From: JAVBTT01 sp031550325
Lineage (GTDB): Bacteria; Bacillota; Clostridia; Oscillospirales; UBA929
NCBI GenBank assembly: GCA_031550325.1
Contig: JAVBOR010000002.1
Span: forward strand, 1-64,000
DNA: 64,000 nt
Direction: 5' to 3'
The notes beneath the pieces were generated by a model, which did not search any database, was not told the DNA's origin, and saw only the letters and a program-made list of their open reading frames with translations. Below are positions 32,140 through 39,366 of this stretch, piece after piece. The translations under genes were made by a program, and so were the position numbers. Within the stretch, counting starts at the first letter, position 1. Every line of letters starts with the position of its first letter.

Positions 32140-32243
32140 CGGCGCGTTGCCCTGACGGGCCGCGCGTTTTGGGACGCATAAACCGCTCCCATTAAGAAAC
32201 TCAGCTTTCGTCCCTTTGTAAATCAGTGAAAGGAGGCTGCGCC

Positions 32244-32681
32244 GTGGCTAAGGAACCTGTGCCGCCGCCCGAGGAAGACGAGGACGACCGCCCTATTAAA
32301 AAGCTGCATATCCCCTACGACATGGTGATCGACCCTGACCGTCCCCAAAAGCTCCCGCGGCCAAAGCCCGATCCTCTGACCCTCATGCTGCAGACCCTCG
32401 CTCTGATGAGCGCCCTCTTTTTGGTGGCCTCACTGCTGTTTGTCATCCGGGCGATCCCACCCGGCGTCAACATTTTTGTGCAGATGCTCGGCCAGCCGCC
32501 CGACACCACCTGGAACGCGTCCTTTTTGCACCTTGGTCTGTACATGTCGGTTCCCGCAGTCGTGATGAGCATTTCCGGCGAGGTTCTCTCGCTGGTGCGC
32601 AAGGCAAGGGTATATATCCCGCTGCTTGTCACAGGTCTTCTCTCAACCGCCGTGCTGATCTCGCTGGCCATCGTCTGGTAA
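32244..32681 (+). CDS. Membrane protein of unknown function
   Basis: This 145-aa protein has a charged, proline-rich cytosolic N-terminus (EEDEDDRPIKKLHIPYD), then three predicted transmembrane helices: about residues 47-70, 88-108 and 120-143. No family was recognised. The start is GTG 32244, with AAAGGAGG 7 nt upstream. It ends 3 nt before apbE, so the two are co-transcribed and probably coupled; an envelope or flavin-related role is only a guess from that. Confidence 0.7.
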   Translation: MAKEPVPPPEEDEDDRPIKKLHIPYDMVIDPDRPQKLPRPKPDPLTLMLQTLALMSALFLVASLLFVIRAIPPGVNIFVQMLGQPPDTTWNASFLHLGLYMSVPAVVMSISGEVLSLVRKARVYIPLLVTGLLSTAVLISLAIVW

Positions 32682-32684
32682 CGT

Positions 32685-33680
32685 ATGAGAAGAGCGCTTC
32701 TTGGCGTGCTTGTCCTACTTTTGCTGCAGGGCTGTTCCCCTGTCAGGACTCGGTACACCCATACATTCCTGGGTACGTTTGATACGGTCGTGCAGGTCAT
32801 CGGCTACGCCGACAGCCGCGCGGACTTTGAGCGCGCGGCGCAGACCCTGGAGACGCGCATGACCGAGCTTCACCGTCTGTTCGACATATACAACACCTAT
32901 GATAACCTGAACAACCTCAAAACGGTCAACGACTGCGCCGGGATTTGCCCGGTCGTGGTGGACAAGGCCGTTCTGGATCTTGTCTCCCTTGTGCTTGACC
33001 AGCCCTCGGACGTCGTCGATGTTGTAAACATCGCTCTCGGCCCGGTTTTGTCCCTTTGGCACAGGTATCGGGAGGCCGGCGTCTCGGTCCCGCCCCCAGA
33101 CGCACTCGAACAGGCAGCCACGCTTTCGGACGCGTCGGATGTCATTATTGACCGCGCCGCGTCGACTCTTTTTTTGCGCCGGCCGTCGATGTCTCTGGAC
33201 GTAGGCGCCTGCGCTAAGGGATACGCCGTGGCGCTGGTCTGCGCGGAGCTGCCTGACGGATATCTGGTCAGCGCCGGCGGAAATGTGCTCGCGCGCGGGC
33301 GCCCCGACGACCGCGACGCCTGGACCGTGGGCATCCAAGATCCGCTGCGGCCCGAGAGCGCCGACCCGCTGCTCACGCTGCGCGTTGCGGACGGCGCCGT
33401 GGTCACCAGCGGCGATTACCAGCGCTATTATGAGGTTGACGGCAGGCGCTACTGTCACATCATCGACCCCGCCACCCTCTTTCCCGCCGCGAATTTTTGC
33501 TCGGTCAGCGTCATCGGGCCGGACTCAGCGCTATGCGACCTTCTGTCGACCGCCCTGTTTGTCCTCCCCTATGAAGACGGCCTGAAGCTTGCGCAGTCAC
33601 GCGGCTGCGACGCCATTTGGGTAAGCCCCAGTGGAGAAATCAACATGACCGACGGCGCGCGCGACATGCTCCAGCCCTAG
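32685..33680 (+). CDS. apbE: FAD:protein FMN transferase, ApbE family lipoprotein
   Basis: Covalently attaches FMN from FAD to Thr/Ser of exported or membrane flavoproteins such as Rnf and Nqr subunits. The 331-aa protein has a lipoprotein signal (LLVLLLLQGC, Cys about 17) and acts outside the membrane. ApbE motifs are SLDVGACAKGYAV, VSAGGNVLARG and the C-terminal HIIDPATLFPA, the counterpart of the usual HIIDPxTG. It follows the upstream membrane gene by 3 nt without its own clear SD. No Rnf genes are in the window. Confidence 0.93.
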   Translation: MRRALLGVLVLLLLQGCSPVRTRYTHTFLGTFDTVVQVIGYADSRADFERAAQTLETRMTELHRLFDIYNTYDNLNNLKTVNDCAGICPVVVDKAVLDLVSLVLDQPSDVVDVVNIALGPVLSLWHRYREAGVSVPPPDALEQAATLSDASDVIIDRAASTLFLRRPSMSLDVGACAKGYAVALVCAELPDGYLVSAGGNVLARGRPDDRDAWTVGIQDPLRPESADPLLTLRVADGAVVTSGDYQRYYEVDGRRYCHIIDPATLFPAANFCSVSVIGPDSALCDLLSTALFVLPYEDGLKLAQSRGCDAIWVSPSGEINMTDGARDMLQP

Positions 33681-33725
33681 CGTCAAGCGTTATTTGTCAA
33701 TGTGCATTTGGAAAGGACTCTGTTC

Positions 33726-34691
33726 ATGTCTCAAAACGGCCTTGGGATCCGGCGCTTCTTCGCCTTTCTCTTTGACCTCTTTTTGTTTACGGCGCCTATT
33801 CAAATCGCGTGGACGATCATCGACCCCGCAGGCTTTGTTGCGTTTTCCACCGGGGCCTACGGTCTGTCCTACGCCATGCTCAAGGCCTGCACCGCCATCC
33901 CCCTTATTGCGCTCTGCACGCGGCTTCTGGGCACAACGCCCGGCAAATGGCTGCTCGGCCTGCGCGTTGAGCTTCCCGAAAATGCAGGCTTTACCGCGGT
34001 GTTTAAGCGCACCATGCTCTCCTTTGTCGTGGGCGCCGGCGCGCAGATGGGGTATTTCGCGCTGTTTTTTTATTTCTTCTCCTATCGAACGCTCAAGGAT
34101 ACGGGCAGCACGGCCTGGGACAAGCGCTATGAGACAAAGGTTTTGGCAAAAACCATCGGCAGACTGCGCATCGCTGCGTTTGTGATTCTCTTTCTGGCGG
34201 GCGAGACGCTGGTCAATCTGCCGGCCACCTACGACCTTGTCATCCAGACCAACTGGCAGCTTACGAGCCCTATCATGGGGGTTGTGAGCGTTCAAAGCGG
34301 CTCGCTCAACGCCGAACTGTCGGACTTCACGCTCACGGCTGAGGGCGATGGACAGGTGTACACGCCGGAGTTCAGCCAGCATGTGTACAGCTTCAGCCAG
34401 CCGCTGTCCAGTTATGACTGTCTAGTGCTGACCATAAAGCCCACTTTTTTGCCCGAGCTCCCGGCGGGGCTGACGCTCAGGCTTCCGCTTCCAGATCCCC
34501 AAGCGGTCGCTCTGACGCTTGACCTCAGCCTCCATGTCATCTGCGACCCTGAACAGACCACCGTCTCGCTGTCGGTCTATGCGCTCGACCGCGCGTCGTC
34601 GGACGACCCCATCTCTGCCTACCTGGTGGTGCCGGTCCCCGGCGACACCTCCGAGCTGACCATCCCGCTGACCATGCTTGCCCCTTCATAG
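33726..34691 (+). CDS. RDD-family membrane protein
   Basis: This 321-aa protein has an N-terminal RDD domain (GIRRFFAFLFDLFLF, then GTTPGKWLLGLRVELPE) carrying several transmembrane helices in about residues 1-170. The C-terminal extracytoplasmic domain (about 185-321) is beta-rich and ends in VVPVPGDTSELTIPLTML. RDD proteins have been proposed as transporters, but the function of this one is unknown. The start at ATG 33726 follows GGAAAGGAC. A terminator follows at 34711. Confidence 0.8.
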   Translation: MSQNGLGIRRFFAFLFDLFLFTAPIQIAWTIIDPAGFVAFSTGAYGLSYAMLKACTAIPLIALCTRLLGTTPGKWLLGLRVELPENAGFTAVFKRTMLSFVVGAGAQMGYFALFFYFFSYRTLKDTGSTAWDKRYETKVLAKTIGRLRIAAFVILFLAGETLVNLPATYDLVIQTNWQLTSPIMGVVSVQSGSLNAELSDFTLTAEGDGQVYTPEFSQHVYSFSQPLSSYDCLVLTIKPTFLPELPAGLTLRLPLPDPQAVALTLDLSLHVICDPEQTTVSLSVYALDRASSDDPISAYLVVPVPGDTSELTIPLTMLAPS

Positions 34692-34710
34692 ACTGCCCTT
34701 CCGGCAATCG

Positions 34711-34746
34711 CGGTGCCCGCGCCATTCACGCCGCGGGCACCGTTTT
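34711..34746 (+). terminator. Terminator after the RDD gene
   Basis: CGGTGCCCGCG and CGCGGGCACCG form an 11-bp stem followed by TTTTC, 20 nt after the stop codon. It ends the 32244-apbE-RDD operon. Confidence 0.85.
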
Positions 34747-34848
34747 CACAAAAAGTTTTTAAATCGATTGAAACATTGCCCTCCGGCGCTTAAGCCTGGC
34801 GCGCAAAGCAACGATATATTGAACAGGCCTCAAAAGGAGGGCGTTTCC

Positions 34849-35550
34849 ATGAATGTCAATGATATCTCCAGGTTATACACGGGCGCCGGCCAATCGGTGC
34901 GCCCGCTACAGTCGGCGCGGCAGACCGTCGCGCCCGCGGCCGAGACAACCTTTACCCCCGGCGACGAACTCATGCTCGACGACATCCTGCTCATCGGCGA
35001 TGAGCTCCCCGAACCGTCGGCGTTTACGGCTTATGCCGCTACGCCCGATGCTCTGCGCCAAATTGTAGAGAGCCTGCTCACCCGCCAGTATGCCGAGGGC
35101 GGCGCGTACTACAGGCTGCTGTTCGGGCATCTTGTCGGCGCCGAAGAGCAGAGCGAAACTGAGCTCCAGGCCCCGAGCGTGTCCGATACCCTCATGTCCG
35201 AGACCCTTCGGATGCGGGAAGAGCGCGCCCGGCAGGAGCTTCCCTCCACAGCTGTCGAGCTTGTCTCCGCCGGCGGCGCGCTGAGTCCGCAAACGCAGGC
35301 CGACCAGATCGCCGCCTATAAAGAGGCCATGGTGGAGCTGAACCCCGAGAGTGTCTCCCAATACAGCGCGGCCATCAGCCTAGCGTTTTCCAACTTTAGC
35401 CAGTTGTTTGGCGGCGTGCTTCCGGCCATCACCCAGCAGACGCTCGCGGCATTCTCCCGCAAGGAGGATCCTTTCCGCGTCGGCGTCAGCGAAACCGTGG
35501 CCGACGACCCAGTCGCGGGCATTGCCGAGAGCCGCAGGGCCAGACTGTGA
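34849..35550 (+). CDS. Protein of unknown function
   Basis: This 233-aa protein has no signal peptide or membrane helices. A helical middle contains ALRQIVESLLTRQYAEGGAY, and the C-terminal half is Ala/Ser/Gln-rich with SLAFSNFSQLFGGVLPAIT. No family was recognised. The start at ATG 34849 is well supported by AAAAGGAGG; about 57 codons of open frame upstream are non-coding. It is monocistronic between two terminators, with repeat copy D downstream. Confidence 0.7.
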   Translation: MNVNDISRLYTGAGQSVRPLQSARQTVAPAAETTFTPGDELMLDDILLIGDELPEPSAFTAYAATPDALRQIVESLLTRQYAEGGAYYRLLFGHLVGAEEQSETELQAPSVSDTLMSETLRMREERARQELPSTAVELVSAGGALSPQTQADQIAAYKEAMVELNPESVSQYSAAISLAFSNFSQLFGGVLPAITQQTLAAFSRKEDPFRVGVSETVADDPVAGIAESRRARL

Positions 35551-35600
35551 AAACCGTTCTTGCGATGTTCCTTCTTGCGGTGTTCCTTTAAAATGTTTTT

Positions 35601-35634
35601 GCCCGCCCGAACCCTGTTGGGGTTTGTGGCGGGC
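35601..35634 (+). terminator. Terminator-like hairpin abutting repeat copy D
   Basis: GCCCGCC and GGCGGGC enclose an inner AACCC/GGGTT stem, 50 nt after the stop of the 34849 gene. Only TT follows before the repeat element begins at 35636. Confidence 0.7.
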
Positions 35635-35635
35635 T

Positions 35636-35880
35636 TAGGCTGTCAAAGAACCAAGGGTTCTTCCGCTTGTCAAAAAAGCCCCTCGCGCCTGCGTTCTTTA
35701 TCTGGTTTCACGTCGAACCCGACGACACAGCCGGCAGGTCCTCGCCTCTCTGAAAACCGATAAAGACAGAACCGCAGCGCGTTCACGGATTTACTCCGGG
35801 AACGCGTTTCTTTACGCGTCTTCATGAAAGACGCGATCCTGTCCCCGCGCTGTTAAAGAACCTTTGGTTCTTTAACAGCC
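35636..35880 (-). repeat. Multi-hairpin intergenic element, full copy D
   Basis: In family (minus) orientation: P1 is TGTTAAAGAACC with GGTTCTTTAACA, a compensated change from the usual TGTC/GACA. P2 is GCGTCTTTCATGAAGACGC. P3 is CGCGTTC with GAACGCG. P4 is TTTATCGG..TTTTC with GAAAC..AGATAAA. P5 is the GAGGCGAGGACCTG..GTCGGGTTCGACG variant. The right arm TTTTTTGACAAGCGG is followed by an extra half-P1 (AGAACCCTTGGTTCTTTGACA) against the terminator stem. Confidence 0.85.
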
Positions 35881-36008
35881 TGTCTGCCATGGACGCAGCG
35901 CGCGGCCCGGCTGGCTTTTTATTTTTTGCCGGCATTCGGGAGAGCGGCGGCTTTTCTTTTGCCGCGAAACAAGGTATACTGTTGAGGAAGAAAAGGGGGA
36001 ATGAGTCC

Positions 36009-36401
36009 TTGATCAGCATTGATGAGGCCGAGCAAATGCTTGACGAGATCGCCTTGGAGATCCCAAAAGAGTTTTTCGGCGCGCTCAACGGCGGCATTTT
36101 ACTTCTTCCCGACGTCAAACTGCACCCCGACCGTTTGGCCGACGATTTGTACATTTTGGGCGAGTACCACTACAATCACGCGCTTGGCCGCTACATTGCC
36201 CTGTATTACGGTTCCTTTGAGCGGCTTTTTGGCCATTGTACCCCGGCCGTATTGCGAGCCGAGCTCAAAAAGACGCTGCTGCACGAGTTCACGCACCATC
36301 TGGAGTCGCTCGCCGGTGAGCGCGGCCTGGAGGTCAAGGACGAGCGCAGCATGGACGCCTACCGGAGGCAGTTCAGGGATTCAGATCGTCGACGGGATTG
36401 A
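36009..36401 (+). CDS. Putative zinc metallopeptidase (zincin, DUF1025-like)
   Basis: This small protein of about 130 aa has the zincin motif HEFTHHLESLAG (HExxH) near residue 96; its catalytic role is inferred from the motif. Relatives are short metallopeptidase-family proteins of unknown substrate. The start is uncertain: TTG 36009 follows AGGGGGA, but a TTG about 30 nt upstream is possible. A TATACT at about 35972 may be its -10. The last 29 nt overlap the 3' end of the convergent CDF transporter gene. Confidence 0.75.
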   Translation: MISIDEAEQMLDEIALEIPKEFFGALNGGILLLPDVKLHPDRLADDLYILGEYHYNHALGRYIALYYGSFERLFGHCTPAVLRAELKKTLLHEFTHHLESLAGERGLEVKDERSMDAYRRQFRDSDRRRD

Positions 36402-37278
36402 CATGCACCATGCAGTGCTTCACGCCCGGAAACTCCTCCTCAATCGCGTCGTGCACTAAATCGGCTGCCGCGTGGCCTTGCGCCACGGTCAGCGCGCTGT
36501 CGATGCCAATCTCCACCTCGACATAGAATTTCGCGCCGAATTGCCGGGTGCGGAGCGCGTCCACGCGCAACACATTGTGCTGCGCGGCGGTGATTTCAGC
36601 GATGCGCCGGACGATGTCGCTGTCGACCGGCGCGTCGACAACCTGGCGCAGCGCCATGCGGGCGATGTCCACGCCGGCCTTGAGGATCAACAGGCAGATC
36701 ACCAGCGAGGCGATGGGATCAAACACGGGCAGGCCCAGCATCGCGCCACCGATGCCCACTACGCTGGCCACCGAGGACAGCGCGTCGGAACGGTGATGCC
36801 AGGCGTCGGCCAGCAGCCCGGACGAGCCAAGCGCGAGCGCGTGCTTTTTGGTGTACCGGTACATCCACTCCTTAACCGCGATCGACAGCAGCGCGGTGGC
36901 CATCGCCGGCCACTCGGGCTCCATGAGCGCCCCTTCACTGATCAGCCGCCGGATGCCCGAGGCCCCCATCCAAACGCCCGTGCCTGCCAACAAAACGGCC
37001 AGACACAGCGAGGCGATGCTCTCCAGCCGCTCATGGCCGAAGGGATGTCCCCGGTCGCTTTTTTTCCCGGTCACGCGCAGTCCGGCGATCACCACAAGCG
37101 TGCTGACCACATCTGAAGCGGAGTGAACTGCGTCAGACACCATAGCCGTGGAGTGGGCCAACAGTCCCGCCGCCAGCTTGACCAAGGACAGAACAATATT
37201 GATCACGAGCCCGATCACCGACACTCGCGTTGCCTTTTTGACGTATTCCTCCAACGCGCGCCCTCCCTCTGGAATCAT
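36373..37278 (-). CDS. Cation diffusion facilitator family transporter
   Basis: This 301-aa six-helix exporter of divalent metals (Zn, Mn, Fe or Co; the metal cannot be told) has the family's metal site DAVHSASDVVST in helix 2 and ADAWHHRSDALSS in helix 5. The C-terminal cytosolic domain resembles CDF dimerisation domains (VEIGIDSALTVAQGHAAA). The start is set at ATG 37278, preceded by AGGCGG 2-3 nt upstream. The 66 codons of open frame further upstream are the translation of repeat copy E and are not part of the protein. The 3' end overlaps the zincin gene by 29 nt. Confidence 0.93.
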   Translation of the reverse strand: MIPEGGRALEEYVKKATRVSVIGLVINIVLSLVKLAAGLLAHSTAMVSDAVHSASDVVSTLVVIAGLRVTGKKSDRGHPFGHERLESIASLCLAVLLAGTGVWMGASGIRRLISEGALMEPEWPAMATALLSIAVKEWMYRYTKKHALALGSSGLLADAWHHRSDALSSVASVVGIGGAMLGLPVFDPIASLVICLLILKAGVDIARMALRQVVDAPVDSDIVRRIAEITAAQHNVLRVDALRTRQFGAKFYVEVEIGIDSALTVAQGHAAADLVHDAIEEEFPGVKHCMVHVNPVDDLNP

Positions 37279-37282
37279 TTTC

Positions 37283-37493
37283 CGCCTGCGCGCCGAAAGC
37301 CCCTCGCGCCTGCGTTCTTTATCTGGTTTCACGTCGAACCCGACGACACAGCCGGCAGGTCCTCGCCTCTCTGAAAACCGACAAAGCCAGAACCACAACG
37401 CTTTCACGGATTCACTCCGGGGAAGCGTTTCTTTACGCGTCTTCACAAAGACGCGATCCTGTCCCCGCTTTGTCATAAAGCCGAAGGGTTTTT
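37283..37493 (-). repeat. Multi-hairpin intergenic element, near-full copy E
   Basis: In family (minus) orientation: P1 is decayed (ACCCTTCGGCTTTATGACA), P2 is GCGTCTTTGTGAAGACGC, P3 is AACGCTT with GCGTT, and P4/P5 are almost identical to copy D. The right end has diverged to GGGGCTTTCGGCGCGCAGG. Read as protein it fuses in frame to the CDF gene. Confidence 0.8.
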
Positions 37494-37627
37494 AAATCTT
37501 TCCCCCATAGTTTCATTTTATTTTTTTCCGGGGCATCCTATGCGAAGAAGCGCGCGCGAGTGCGTATGATCTGCCGTCGGCGCGCATATACATCTCATAT
37601 CTTACAACGAAAGAACGGTGTGTAGAT

Positions 37628-38248
37628 ATGAATGTTGTGCTCCTGCGCGGCCAGGTGGCCAAACAAGCGTCGTTCTCCCATTCGTCTCACGGAAAAAACT
37701 ATTTTCAGATGGATCTGGCCACACTCAGACTCTCCGGCACTCAGGATATTCTGTGCGTGCTGATGCCGGAGGAGCTCCTGCTGCATTATGATCCGCGTGT
37801 GGGCGACCGCGTGGAGATTGACGGGCAGATCCGCTCCTTCAACAACAAAAGCGGACTGGGCAATCGGCTGGTCATCTCCGTACTGGCCCGCTCCATCACC
37901 GTATTCGACGGCGAGGACATCAATCAGGTTTCCCTGCGCGGAAGTCTTTGCAAAGCGCCGATCTACCGCAAAACGCCTCTTGGCCGGGAAATCTGCGACT
38001 TGCTGCTGGCCGTGGCCAGACCGTACGGCCGCGCCGACTTCATTCCGGTCATCTGCTGGGGACAATGCGCGCGAGAGAGCGCTCAGTTTTTTGTCGGACA
38101 GCCCGTTTCGGTTGTCGGCAGGTTCCAGTCCCGGCCCTACATAAAGCTGATCAACGGCCAGCCGTATGACAAAATCGCGTTTGAAGTTTCGGCCGTACAG
38201 ATTTTGCCGGAAATGGTCGAAAGTGACCGAATAAACGCTGAGTTGTAG
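37628..38248 (+). CDS. SSB-like protein with two OB folds
   Basis: This 206-aa protein has an N-terminal OB-like half (NVVLLRGQVAKQASFSHSSH, residues 1-100) and a second half (from about 104, NQVSLRGSLCKAPIYRKTP) that reads like a canonical SSB OB fold with ICDLLLAVARPYG and IPVICWGQCA. There is no acidic SSB C-terminal tip, so it is not the main replication SSB. The ATG has only a weak SD. It precedes an SASP gene whose sigma-G-like promoter overlaps its stop codon. A sporulation or DNA-maintenance role is an inference from position. Confidence 0.8.
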   Translation: MNVVLLRGQVAKQASFSHSSHGKNYFQMDLATLRLSGTQDILCVLMPEELLLHYDPRVGDRVEIDGQIRSFNNKSGLGNRLVISVLARSITVFDGEDINQVSLRGSLCKAPIYRKTPLGREICDLLLAVARPYGRADFIPVICWGQCARESAQFFVGQPVSVVGRFQSRPYIKLINGQPYDKIAFEVSAVQILPEMVESDRINAEL

Positions 38249-38257
38249 CACATAATA
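38229..38257 (+). promoter_or_regulatory. Sigma-G-like promoter of the SASP gene
   Basis: -35 GAATA (38229-38233), 17-nt spacer, -10 CATAATA (38251-38257) fits the forespore sigma-G consensus. It lies across the stop codon of the SSB-like gene, 73 nt before the SASP start. Confidence 0.75.
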
Positions 38258-38329
38258 TGCCTGTGCTGAACAACTCGGCACAATACCGATTCGGTGTTTG
38301 AAACTAAAGAATTCAGGAGATGAAATACA

Positions 38330-38518
38330 ATGGCTAGTAAGTATGTGGTTCCCGAAGCTAAGGATTCTATGAATCGTTTTAAGATGGAAGCTGCCTCGGA
38401 TGTCGGCGTGACCCTGAAGCAAGGCTATAATGGCGACCTGTCGAGCCGTCAGGCTGGTTCGATCGGCGGCCAGATGGTCAAAAAGATGATCGAGTCCTAC
38501 GAAAGAGGCTCCAAATAA
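38330..38518 (+). CDS. Alpha/beta-type small acid-soluble spore protein
   Basis: This 62-aa DNA-coating protein of dormant spores protects against UV and is degraded at germination. It has the GPR protease site KMEAASDVGV and the family's second half NGDLSSRQAGSIGGQMVKKM. AGGAGATGA precedes the ATG. Expression from the sigma-G-like promoter at 38229 is expected in the forespore. The transcript ends at the hairpin at 38588, which abuts the repeat array. Confidence 0.97.
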   Translation: MASKYVVPEAKDSMNRFKMEAASDVGVTLKQGYNGDLSSRQAGSIGGQMVKKMIESYERGSK

Positions 38519-38587
38519 AGATATTCTCTTCAGAACTGCTCTGAAGTTGATACGTCTTCTGCCGATGATCCGATCGGTTTAGGGATG

Positions 38588-38617
38588 GGCCGCTTCCCCT
38601 TTCATGGGGAAGCGGCC
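38588..38617 (+). terminator. SASP terminator-like hairpin at the left edge of the repeat array
   Basis: GGCCGCTTCCCC and GGGGAAGCGGCC form a perfect 12-bp stem with a 6-nt loop. Instead of a T-run it is followed directly by TCAGGCTG of repeat copy F. The left-arm sequence GGCCGCTTCC recurs at 38839 and the right-arm sequence GGAAGCGGCC at 39068, flanking copies F and G. Confidence 0.65.
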
Positions 38618-38838
38618 TCAGGCTGTCAAAGAACCTTTGGTTCTTTGACAAAACGAGGGCAGGATCAAACCGCTGAGGCGGTTTGCTGGGAAACGGTTTC
38701 GAGAAATGAATTCCCGAAACCGTTGTGGTTCCTATTTTTCCTGGATTCAGTCCAGCAAGAACCTGCCGCCTGCGGCGTCAGGCTCGACGCGAATCCAGGA
38801 AAAGAACGAAGGCGCAAAGCTCTTTTTTGACAGTCTGG
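38618..38838 (+). repeat. Multi-hairpin intergenic element, full copy F (first of a tandem array)
   Basis: P1 is TGTCAAAGAACC-TTT-GGTTCTTTGACA. P2 is AAACCGCTGAGGCGGTTT. P3 is AACGGTTTCG with CGAAACCGTT, changed on both strands relative to copy A. P4/P5 are nearly identical to copy A. The outer helix is complete: GGAAGCGGCCTCAGGCTGTC pairs with GACAGTCTGGGGCCGCTTCC over 20 positions, including G-T pairs. Confidence 0.88.
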
Positions 38839-38848
38839 GGCCGCTTCC

Positions 38849-39067
38849 TTAGCCTGTAGACAAACCTTCGATTTGTCTACAAACGGGAGCAGGAACGCGT
38901 CTTTGCGAAGACGCGCATTGGGTGACTTTCCCGGAGTGAATCCGAGAAAGTCACTTGTTTCCATGCTTTGCGCTCAACCAGTCCAGCAGGGCCTAGCCGC
39001 CTTCGGCGTCAGGCTCGACGTGGTTTTGCGCAAAGGAACGAAGAGACGGCCTTTGTCTACAGGCTGG
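38849..39067 (+). repeat. Multi-hairpin intergenic element, full copy G
   Basis: P1 is TGTAGACAAACC with GATTTGTCTACA. P2 is ACGCGTCTTTGCGAAGACGCG. P3 is GTGACTTTC with GAAAGTCAC. P4 is TTTGCGC..AACCA with TGGTT..GCGCAAA. P5 is GGGCCTAGCC..GGCGTCAGGCTC. The outer helix is perfect over 26 positions if G-T is allowed, from GGCCGCTTCC through GTAGACAAA. Every stem has a different sequence from copy F but remains paired. Confidence 0.88.
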
Positions 39068-39077
39068 GGAAGCGGCC

Positions 39078-39142
39078 TCTGGCTGTCAAAGAACCTTTGG
39101 TTCTTTGACAAAACGAGGGCAGGATCAAACCGCTGAGGCGGC
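39078..39142 (+). repeat. Truncated element (P1 and P2 only) within the array
   Basis: TCTGGCTGTCAAAGAACC, loop, GGTTCTTTGACA, the linker AACGAGGGCAGGATC and AAACCGCTGAGGCGG are identical to the start of copy F, and are then cut off by the start of copy H. Confidence 0.85.
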
Positions 39143-39361
39143 CTCAGGCTGTCGAAAAACTTTGTTTTTCGACATGAACGAGAGATTGGAATAAACCTCT
39201 GAGAAGGTTTTCAAGGAAAGATTCCGGCGAAATGAATTTGCCTATACCTTGAATTTTCAACGCTTTTGTGTTTTTCGATCCAGCAAGAGCCTGGCATCGA
39301 TGATGTCAGGCTCGATACGAAAACCGCAAAAGGACGTTGGCGCGAGGGCTCTTCTTGACGC
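39143..39361 (+). repeat. Multi-hairpin intergenic element, diverged full copy H
   Basis: P1 is TGTCGAAAAAC with GTTTTTCGACA. P2 is AAACCTCTGAGAAGGTTT. P3 is CAAGG..CCTTG around GCGAAATGAATTTGC. P4 is TTTTGTG..TTTTCG with CGAAAA..CGCAAAA. P5 is GAGCCTG..CAGGCTC, fully complementary. The right end is CTCTTCTTGACG. It ends 6 nt before the stop codon of the convergent lipoprotein gene. Confidence 0.85.
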
Positions 39362-39366
39362 GGGAC

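Noticed and set aside
38618..39361. Repeat array considered as a CRISPR
   Set aside because: Units are ~220 nt, each with several different hairpins; there are no short identical repeats with unique spacers and no cas genes.
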